From positions 1 through 20,450 of the forward strand of contig CAYVUV010000376.1 of the NCBI GenBank assembly GCA_964455095.1: 20,450 nt of DNA, read 5' to 3'. The notes beneath the pieces are model-generated. The model was not told the origin of the DNA. It searched no databases and worked only from the letters and a program-made list of their open reading frames with translations. The position numbers were made by a program, and so were the translations under genes. Shown here in pieces: positions 15,375-20,450 of the stretch (its first letter is position 1; each line of letters begins with the position of its first letter). Origin of the DNA: CAYVUV01 sp964455095. Lineage in GTDB: Bacteria > Desulfobacterota > Binatia > HRBIN30 > CADEER01.

Positions 15375-15971
15375 CTAGGGAGCGGACAGGAACTCCAACG
15401 CCTGCTGCACCGCGGCATCGGGCACGACCCCGGCAGCGCGCAGATGACCGAGCAGAGCGCGCACTTTGACGGCGCTGTGCAGGCGCAGCCCGGCCGCCGC
15501 CAGGACTTCCTCGCCGCGGTCCTCGCGATCGACGACGACCAGGACGTCCTCGACCGTCAGCCCGACGGCGCGCAGCGGCGCGATCGCTTCGATCTTGGCG
15601 CCGCCGCTGGTGATGACATCGTCCACCACCAGCACGCGGTCGCCGGGTTCGAACTCGCCCTCGATCAGCCGTTTGGTCCCGTAGTCCTTGGCCTCCTTGC
15701 GCGGATAGAGCAGCGGCCGCCCGCCGATCAGCGACATGGCGACGCCGAGCGGCAAGCCCGCGTACGGGATCCCGGCGATGCGATCGTAGCGCAGCCCCGC
15801 GGCGCACTGGGTCAAGGCGCGTCCGACCTTGGACAGCGCGTCGGGATGCGAGACCAGGATGCGCAGGTCGAGGTAGAACGGGGAGACGCGCCCGTCTTTG
15901 AGCGTGAACGCGCCGAAGCGCACCGCACCGATGCGGTGCAGCAAGAGACTCAGATCGCGCTCGACGGTCAT
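15375..15971 (-). CDS. pyrE: Orotate phosphoribosyltransferase
   Basis: 198 residues from ATG 15971 (M-T-V-E-R-D-L-S-L-L); the frame extends to 16088 but that part is Arg-rich and unlike the family. It catalyses orotate plus PRPP to orotidine 5'-monophosphate, the fifth step of de novo pyrimidine synthesis, in the cytoplasm. Diagnostic features are the PRPP-binding motif VLVVDDVITSGG at 113-124, the catalytic-loop basic residues in Y-P-R-K-E-A-K-D-Y-G-T (90-99), and F-Y-L-D-L-R near residue 32 for orotate contact. Length is close to the family norm of 180-230. No strong ribosome site is seen. It shares a 241-bp divergent intergenic region with the histidine kinase gene and appears to lead a two-gene unit with the M16 peptidase. 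Confidence 0.93.
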   Translation of the reverse strand: MTVERDLSLLLHRIGAVRFGAFTLKDGRVSPFYLDLRILVSHPDALSKVGRALTQCAAGLRYDRIAGIPYAGLPLGVAMSLIGGRPLLYPRKEAKDYGTKRLIEGEFEPGDRVLVVDDVITSGGAKIEAIAPLRAVGLTVEDVLVVVDREDRGEEVLAAAGLRLHSAVKVRALLGHLRAAGVVPDAAVQQALEFLSAP

Positions 15972-16088
15972 GCGGTGTGCCGGGCGCACAGTTGTATCTG
16001 CGGAGTGAAGCCGTACATGGCGTTGGACCGTTACCCTATCCAAAAGGCCGCGCCGGCGCCATGCCCGGCGACGACGCCACGGTGCCAT

Positions 16089-16116
16089 TTGACTTTCACC
16101 GGGCCATTCGTGAAAC
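16089..16116 (+). promoter_or_regulatory. Candidate promoter of the histidine kinase gene
   Basis: TTGACT (16089-16094), a 16-nt spacer and TGAAAC (16111-16116) give 5/6 and 3/6 matches to sigma-70 boxes in the divergent pyrE/kinase gap. The predicted leader is about 90 nt. No convincing pyrE promoter was found on the other strand. Confidence 0.3.
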
Positions 16117-16212
16117 GTCTACGCAGTTACCCGACAGATTTTCCTCAACCGCTCGCGCCGGTCCGTGCGCGTGAATCGATCGCCGCCTGGGTGAACCGTC
16201 ACTGGGGGTCGA

Positions 16213-17778
16213 ATGACCGTGTCCGACGTCTCCGCTCTGCGCCGCAGCCTCGAGGAGCTGCAACATTCGCGGGACTACGCCTATGCGATCGTCGACACGG
16301 TGCGTCAACCTCTGGTCGTCCTCGACGCCGCGCTGCGCGTCAGCACCGCCAACCGCGCCTTCTACCAGGTCTTTCAAACCAGCCGCGCCGAAACCGAAGG
16401 CCGCCTGCTGGCCGAGCTCGGCAATGGCCAGTGGAACGTGCTGCCGCTGCTCGCGTTGCTGCGCGAGGCGCTGCGCCACGACTCGCAGATTCAAGACTTC
16501 GAGATCGCCCACGACATCCCGAACGCCGGGCGCCGCTCGATGTTGCTCAACGCCTGTCGGTTCATCGAGGAGTGGAAGCAGGAACCGCTGCTGTTGTTGG
16601 CCATCGAGGACATCACGGAGCGCAAGCGCGCGGAAGAGGCCGAGCAACGCCTGCGCGAAAGCGAGCGGGCCTATCGCACGTTGGTGGAGGAGTCGCTGCA
16701 AGGACTGATCGTCGTCCAGCACGGCCGGGTGGTGTTCGCCAACCGCGCCACCACCGATATCACCGGCTCTTCCGCCGCCGAGCTCATGTCGCTCTCGGCC
16801 GCAGATCTCGTCGCGCGGGTCGTCGAAGAGGATCGCGAGGGGATGATGCTGTGCATGACCGATCGCGCCGCGGGGGGAGACACGGCTCCGACGGTCGAGT
16901 TGCGCATCGTGCGACCGGACGGGGCGCCGCGCTGGGTGGAATGTCATGCCAGCGTGCTCGAGTACCGCGGCGAACCCGCCATGCAGGTGGTGTACCGCGA
17001 CATCAGCGCGCGCAAGGCTGCCGAGACGGAGATCCGCCAGCTCAACGCCGACCTCGAGGACCGGGTGCGGGCGCGCACCGCCGAGCTCGAAGCCGCCGTG
17101 CGCGATCTCGAGTCGTTCAGCTATTCGATTGCGCACGACCTGCGATCGCCGCTGCGAGCCATCGACGGATACAGCGCGACATTGCTCGAGGAGCACGCCG
17201 CCGGCCTCGATGCGCAGGGCGAGACTTACCTGCGTCGCGTGCGCGCCGGCGCCCAACGCATGGGCCGCCTCATCGACGACCTGCTCGAGCTGTCGCGCGT
17301 CATGCGCCACGAGTTCCACGCCCAGACACTCGACCTGAGCGCCCTGGTCCACACAATCGTTGGCGAGCTGCGGCAGCGCCATCCCGAACGCGCGGTCGAG
17401 GTCGTGATCGCCGAGCGCGCCGACGCCGTCGGTGATCGCGCGTTGCTGCGCGTCGCGCTCGCCAACCTGCTCGACAACGCCTGGAAGTTCACCGGCCACC
17501 AATCCGCCCCGCGCATCGAGTTCGGTGTCGCCGAGGTCGACGGCGCCCGCGCCTATTTTGTGCGCGACAACGGCGCCGGCTTCCAGATGGCGTTCGCCGA
17601 CCGGCTGTTCCAGGCCTTCAACCGGCTGCACCTGCCCTCCGAGTTCGAAGGCGCCGGCATCGGCCTGGCCGCCGTACGGCGCATCGTCGAGCGCCACGGC
17701 GGTCGCATCTGGGCCAACGCCGCGGTGGATGAGGGCGCGACCTTCTACTTCACCCTGCCGGAGCGCGCCGGCGGCTGA
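16213..17778 (+). CDS. Soluble double-PAS sensor histidine kinase
   Basis: 521 residues from an ATG preceded by GGGGGTCGA. Two PAS domains (about 20-137 and 150-270) are followed by a coiled linker (270-300), then HisKA and HATPase modules. The phosphoacceptor is H308 in SYSIAHDLRSPLRAIDGY, a phytochrome-like HisKA signature. ATP-binding boxes are intact: N box with N418/N422 (A-L-A-N-L-L-D-N), G1 box D452-N-G-A-G456, F box L-F-Q-A-F-N-R-L, and G2 box G480-A-G-I-G484-L. The first PAS (V-D-T-V-R-Q-P-L-V-V-L-D..., E-L-G-N-G-Q-W) resembles those of CheB/CheR-fused proteins. No membrane segment is predicted, so it senses a cytoplasmic or diffusible signal; the ligand is unknown. The neighbouring convergent response regulator is its likely partner. 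Confidence 0.93.
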   Translation: MTVSDVSALRRSLEELQHSRDYAYAIVDTVRQPLVVLDAALRVSTANRAFYQVFQTSRAETEGRLLAELGNGQWNVLPLLALLREALRHDSQIQDFEIAHDIPNAGRRSMLLNACRFIEEWKQEPLLLLAIEDITERKRAEEAEQRLRESERAYRTLVEESLQGLIVVQHGRVVFANRATTDITGSSAAELMSLSAADLVARVVEEDREGMMLCMTDRAAGGDTAPTVELRIVRPDGAPRWVECHASVLEYRGEPAMQVVYRDISARKAAETEIRQLNADLEDRVRARTAELEAAVRDLESFSYSIAHDLRSPLRAIDGYSATLLEEHAAGLDAQGETYLRRVRAGAQRMGRLIDDLLELSRVMRHEFHAQTLDLSALVHTIVGELRQRHPERAVEVVIAERADAVGDRALLRVALANLLDNAWKFTGHQSAPRIEFGVAEVDGARAYFVRDNGAGFQMAFADRLFQAFNRLHLPSEFEGAGIGLAAVRRIVERHGGRIWANAAVDEGATFYFTLPERAGG

Positions 17779-17787
17779 GCGCCTCAG
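17775..17787. terminator. Tiny hairpin spanning both convergent stop codons
   Basis: CTGAG-CGC-CTCAG is a perfect 5-bp stem with a 3-nt loop. Its arms contain the kinase stop codon (TGA, 17776-17778) and the response-regulator stop (17784-17786 on the other strand). Its position between converging genes suggests a bidirectional terminator, but there is no T-tract and the stem is short. Confidence 0.25.
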
Positions 17788-18425
17788 GTGCGCGGGCCGC
17801 GCGCGGGCTGCGACTCACACACGCCCGACTGCACGGCGACCCGGATCAGGTCGGCGAGCGTCGCGGCCTGGGTCTTCTTCATGACCTGCGCGCGATGCAC
17901 TTCGACCGTCTTGGGGCTCAGCGTCAGTTGCTCCGCGATCTCGCGGTTCGACTTGCCGGCCACCACCAGGTCCATCACCTGACGCTCACGCGGCGTCAGC
18001 TTGCGCAGGTTCTCGCCGAACGCCGCCCGCTCCGCCCGTTCACGGCGCGCGGCGTGGTCGCTCTTGATCGCCTGCCAGACACGATCGAGCAGCACCTGCT
18101 CGCTGAACGGCTTCTCGAGGAAATCGACCGCCCCAGCCTTGAGCGCGTCGACGGCCGTGCGCACCTCGCCGTATCCGGAAATGATGATGACCGGCAAGCT
18201 GATCGCGCGGCGGTTGAGCTCGGATTGCAGCTCCAAACCGCTCAAGTCCGGCATCCGCAGGTCGAGCACCAGGCAACCGGCCTGGCCGTTTTCGTAGCGT
18301 TCAAGGAAGTCGCGACCGGACGCGAAGGTTTCCACCCGCAACCCGACCGATTCGAGAAGCCAGCGCAGCGAGGCGCGCATGGCGGCATCGTCGTCGACGA
18401 CGAAGACAGTTGGATACGGTGTCAT
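17784..18425 (-). CDS. FixJ/NarL-type response regulator (receiver + LuxR-type HTH)
   Basis: 213 residues from ATG 18425. The receiver domain (1-122) has acidic D11-D13, phosphoacceptor D55 in CLVLDLRMPD, S83 in I-I-S-G-Y-G-E-V, and K105 in E-K-P-F. The output domain (about 141-200) is a LuxR/GerE helix-turn-helix: LTPRERQVMDLVVAGKSNRE, then I-A-E-Q-L-T-L-S-P-K-T-V-E-V-H-R. The receiver follows the FixJ style. Phosphorylation would drive dimerisation and promoter binding; the target genes are not known. It converges on the double-PAS kinase with 5 bp between stops, an unusual arrangement for a cognate pair, which is normally co-oriented. The last ~12 residues (C-E-S-Q-P-A-R-G-P-R-T) extend beyond the usual HTH end. 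Confidence 0.93.
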   Translation of the reverse strand: MTPYPTVFVVDDDAAMRASLRWLLESVGLRVETFASGRDFLERYENGQAGCLVLDLRMPDLSGLELQSELNRRAISLPVIIISGYGEVRTAVDALKAGAVDFLEKPFSEQVLLDRVWQAIKSDHAARRERAERAAFGENLRKLTPRERQVMDLVVAGKSNREIAEQLTLSPKTVEVHRAQVMKKTQAATLADLIRVAVQSGVCESQPARGPRT

Positions 18426-18504
18426 ACCCGAGCTCGGCTACACGCTACCCTCGCCCTAGCCTACCAATGCCTTATTGCACACGGCGATGTCAGCTGAAAA
18501 GCGC

Positions 18505-19401
18505 TCAGCGCACGGCCGGCTGGCGAACAGCACCGGGAATGGCGATCAACACGGCGGCCGCCGCAGCCATCTGGACTGCGCTCACCCGTTCGCCCACCAG
18601 GAGGTACGCCCACAGGCTGGCAAAGAGCGGCACCGCGAGCAGCACCATCGAGGCCTGGTGGGCGGCGACATGGCGCAGGGCAAAGTTGACCAACAAGTGG
18701 CCGGTGGTGGCCGGGATCAGGCCAATCAGGGCCATCAGCCAGAGGTCGTGAGCACCGCCGGGCGCGAACGGCACGCCCGCCAGCACGCCGACGGCGCCGA
18801 TGGCGACCAGCGACGTGGTGGTCGCGGCGGTGAGATACTCCAACGTGCCCACCGCCTGGCGCGCCTGGCGGCTGACCAGGGAGTAGGCGCAGTAGCCGAG
18901 CGTCGCCAGCACGGCAAAGAAGTTGCCGAGCGCCTGACCGCCGCCCGGAGCGTCGCGCGTCGCGACAACGACCACGGCGGCGGCAATCGCCACGACGGTC
19001 CAGACCACCTGCCGCGCGCTCAGGCGCTCGCCGAACAGCAGCGCCCCCGCAACAGCAACCACGGCCGGATTGAGTGCCCCGAGCAGAAAGACGACCGTGA
19101 CACTGGTGAGCTTGAGGGCGAGGAAGAAAAAGACCAGGTGCACGGCGAACAGCAACCCGCCGATGCTACCGCTGCGCGCCGCGGTGCGCAGGCGCCGCGT
19201 GCCGTCGCGGCCCGCCGTGAGCAACAGGGCGCTGGTGAGGTAGGCGACGCTGAACACGCGCACCCAGAACGCGATGGTGATCGCGGGGGCGCCGCACAGC
19301 TTGGTCAGCGCACCGCTGGTGCTGAAGGCCACCACCCCACCCGCCAACGCGAGGTAGGCCACCGCCTGCCCGCGCGCGCGCTCGTCATCGGTCGCTGGCA
19401 C
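18505..19401 (-). CDS. EamA/DMT-superfamily transporter
   Basis: 298 residues from a GTG at 19401 (V-P-A-T-D-D-E-R-A-R-G...), with GAGAG 4 nt upstream. The frame extends to 19740, but that portion overlaps the isochorismatase gene and is Arg-rich shadow sequence. The protein is almost wholly hydrophobic. It fits the ten-segment, two-EamA-repeat plan: the first repeat begins Y-L-A-L-A-G-G-V-V-A-F-S-T-S, and the second begins near F-F-A-V-L-A-T-L-G-Y-C-A-Y. Each repeat ends with the family signature, L-L-F-G-E-R-L-S near the middle and L-L-V-G-E-R-V-S near the end. Such inner-membrane proteins export small metabolites or amino acids; the substrate cannot be read from sequence. It follows the isochorismatase-fold gene by 35 bp in the same orientation, so it may share its transcript. 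Confidence 0.88.
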   Translation of the reverse strand: MPATDDERARGQAVAYLALAGGVVAFSTSGALTKLCGAPAITIAFWVRVFSVAYLTSALLLTAGRDGTRRLRTAARSGSIGGLLFAVHLVFFFLALKLTSVTVVFLLGALNPAVVAVAGALLFGERLSARQVVWTVVAIAAAVVVVATRDAPGGGQALGNFFAVLATLGYCAYSLVSRQARQAVGTLEYLTAATTTSLVAIGAVGVLAGVPFAPGGAHDLWLMALIGLIPATTGHLLVNFALRHVAAHQASMVLLAVPLFASLWAYLLVGERVSAVQMAAAAAVLIAIPGAVRQPAVR

Positions 19402-19436
19402 GGTGCTCTCGGTGGGGGATGACCGGTGTGCCGCGC

Positions 19437-20018
19437 TTACTTGATCAACCGGTGGATGGCCTTGAACTCGGCGGCTTCGGCGGTGCGCACCCACTCGAGG
19501 CAGACCGTCTCGACGGAGGTGGGCACGGCGCCGGAGCCGATCATCTTGTCCCACCCGACGCGATAGTCGCACTCCGAGCGCGCCGAGAGCGCGTCGAGCG
19601 GCACGTGCACCTGGTAGCCCTGCGCGAGCAGGTCGTGCACGGTCTGGTTCACGCAGGCATGCGCCTCGATGCCGCAGACGACCACTTGCGGGCGCTGCAG
19701 CGCCACGAGTTGCGCCGCGAAGGCGGGCTGCCGCCAGCAACTCATCGACAGCTTCTCGATCACCGCTTGCCCGGGCAGCAGGCGTTCCGCCACCTCCGAC
19801 TGCGTGTGCCCGATGCCCTTCGGATACTGCTCGGTGATCAGCACCGGGACGCCCATGATCTTGGCCGCCTCGAGCAGCCGACAGACGCTGGCGACCATAC
19901 GCTCGTGCTCGACGGTGTGGTTGCGGTAGCCTTCCTGAACGTCGATGACGACCAGGGCGCTGTCGCGCCGGTCGAGCAGGCGCGCGTGGCGCACGGTCGG
20001 ACTGACCTGGCCCGCCAC
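19437..20018 (-). CDS. Isochorismatase-family (cysteine) hydrolase
   Basis: 193 residues, GTG start. The catalytic triad of the family is present: D26 in ALVVIDVQEGY, K89 in V-I-E-K-L-S-M-S-C-W, and nucleophile C122 in V-C-G-I-E-A-H-A-C-V-N-Q-T. The I-T-E-Q-Y-P-K-G-I-G-H-T segment and overall length match the ISOC1/YcaC-like branch rather than dedicated nicotinamidases or EntB-type isochorismatases. Reactions in this family include hydrolysis of amides or vinyl ethers; the substrate is not predictable here. No signal peptide is seen, so it is cytoplasmic. Its GTG shares its first base with the stop codon of the upstream gene (TAGTG), implying translational coupling, and the EamA transporter follows. 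Confidence 0.9.
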   Translation of the reverse strand: MAGQVSPTVRHARLLDRRDSALVVIDVQEGYRNHTVEHERMVASVCRLLEAAKIMGVPVLITEQYPKGIGHTQSEVAERLLPGQAVIEKLSMSCWRQPAFAAQLVALQRPQVVVCGIEAHACVNQTVHDLLAQGYQVHVPLDALSARSECDYRVGWDKMIGSGAVPTSVETVCLEWVRTAEAAEFKAIHRLIK

Positions 20019-20450
20019 TAGCGAAACAGGACGCGGGAGCCCTGCGGCACCCGACCGGTCAGGCCGCGCGACAGGATGGGATGCAGATTGGGCCCGAGCC
20101 CGATCGGATTGAGGCGCTCGTAGACAAACGGGCCGTCGCGGTCGAGCTGAAACTGGTCCTGCAGCAACATGCGCAGGGTCTGGTGCCGCGAACGGCCGCG
20201 ATCGAACGACGTGGTGACGAACGGATAGTACGGCGCGTAGTCATAGCCGTGCTCGACCGTCTGCGCGCTGGCAACCGCCAGCGGGCCGTTGATCTGTATC
20301 GACGGTTCGCCGCCGGACCCTTGTCCGCCGGCCGCCAGGGCCAGACCGTCCGAAATCCCTGCGGTGTACGCGTCGCGCTCCTGCGACCGATCGTAGATCA
20401 CCTGTGCCTCGCGCCGCGGCTCGGGTGCCGCGGGTGCGGCTGCCGTCGCG
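20018..20450 (-). CDS. Unrecognised protein, C-terminal part (runs off the right edge)
   Basis: 143 codons plus stop are visible, and the frame stays open to the window edge. An internal GTG at 20401 is therefore probably not the start: upstream codons continue as an Ala/Pro-rich stretch (A-P-A-A-P-E-P-R-R-E-A-Q) typical of a linker after a signal peptide or anchor. The rest (V-I-Y-D-R-S-Q-E-R-D-A-Y-T-A-G..., D-Y-A-P-Y-Y-P-F-V-T-T-S-F-D-R-G) is polar and Tyr-rich, ending G-S-R-V-L-F-R. No family recognised. It overlaps the isochorismatase gene by one base. A surface or envelope protein is a weak guess. Confidence 0.7.
   Translation of the reverse strand, partial: ATAAAPAAPEPRREAQVIYDRSQERDAYTAGISDGLALAAGGQGSGGEPSIQINGPLAVASAQTVEHGYDYAPYYPFVTTSFDRGRSRHQTLRMLLQDQFQLDRDGPFVYERLNPIGLGPNLHPILSRGLTGRVPQGSRVLFR

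Noticed and set aside
14098..15378. 426-codon plus-strand frame opposite the M16 peptidase
   Set aside because: Antisense mirror of a gene whose zinc motif and family segments are clear.
16023..16043. TTGGA...TCCAA dyad between pyrE and the kinase as an operator or attenuator
   Set aside because: Arms of 5 bp with an 11-nt loop are expected by chance in a region this long, and no leader peptide or T-tract accompanies it.
15444..17435. 663-codon plus-strand frame across pyrE and the histidine kinase
   Set aside because: It overlaps pyrE in antisense and the kinase in a second frame; its translation is Arg/Ala-rich with no domain.
18493..18509. Inverted repeat GCTGA...TCAGC near the EamA stop as a terminator
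   Set aside because: The stem is 5 bp, overlaps the stop codon and lacks a downstream T-run on the minus strand.

Overview
This is a GC-rich, gene-dense bacterial chromosome segment. It comes from a diderm (Gram-negative) organism: there is an Omp85/D15-type outer-membrane barrel with a C-terminal Phe, and at least six products carry Sec-type signal peptides. Dockerin-like calcium loops, propeller and Ig-like secreted proteins with Thr/Pro linkers, and a FixJ-type regulator would fit a deltaproteobacterial or myxococcal-like lineage or an uncultured relative such as Binatota. That placement is a guess from style; there is no rRNA or other phylogenetic marker. No tRNA, rRNA, insertion sequence, integrase or CRISPR array was seen.

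Layout. (1) 1-1545, leftward: the first 35 codons of an exported protein behind an AT-rich promoter/operator-like palindrome, then an Omp85-family barrel. (2) 1747-3981, rightward: a secreted seven-repeat (probably seven-bladed propeller) protein with a dockerin-like module, then a small exported protein with an Sm-like core. (3) 13931-3998, leftward: a tight three-gene cluster of exported proteins. It is headed by a giant 2,829-residue protein (YVTN-type propeller, Thr/Pro linker, carboxypeptidase-regulatory and Ig-like modules, C-terminal alkaline-phosphatase-superfamily phosphodiesterase domain). An unrecognised 331-residue exported protein follows after 3 bp, and a small carboxypeptidase-regulatory-like protein 7 bp later. 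(4) 15971-14155, leftward: pyrE followed by an M16 zinc peptidase. (5) 16213-18425: a soluble double-PAS histidine kinase converging on a FixJ/NarL-type response regulator, with 5 bp between the genes. (6) 20450-18505, leftward: the end of an unrecognised gene, an isochorismatase-fold hydrolase whose start overlaps the previous stop, and an EamA/DMT transporter.

The region most likely to hold something undescribed is the three-gene exported cluster at 3998-13931. Its giant protein keeps the recognisable metal and nucleophile positions of the alkaline phosphatase superfamily. About 1.9 kb covering the C-terminal 310 codons of the giant gene and the next gene is clearly less GC-rich than its surroundings, with the change falling inside the catalytic domain. 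The rest is mostly housekeeping or generic signalling and transport. No intergenic stretch exceeds 300 bases; the longest are 15972-16212 (241 bp, divergent pyrE/kinase) and 13932-14154 (223 bp, promoter region of the giant gene).
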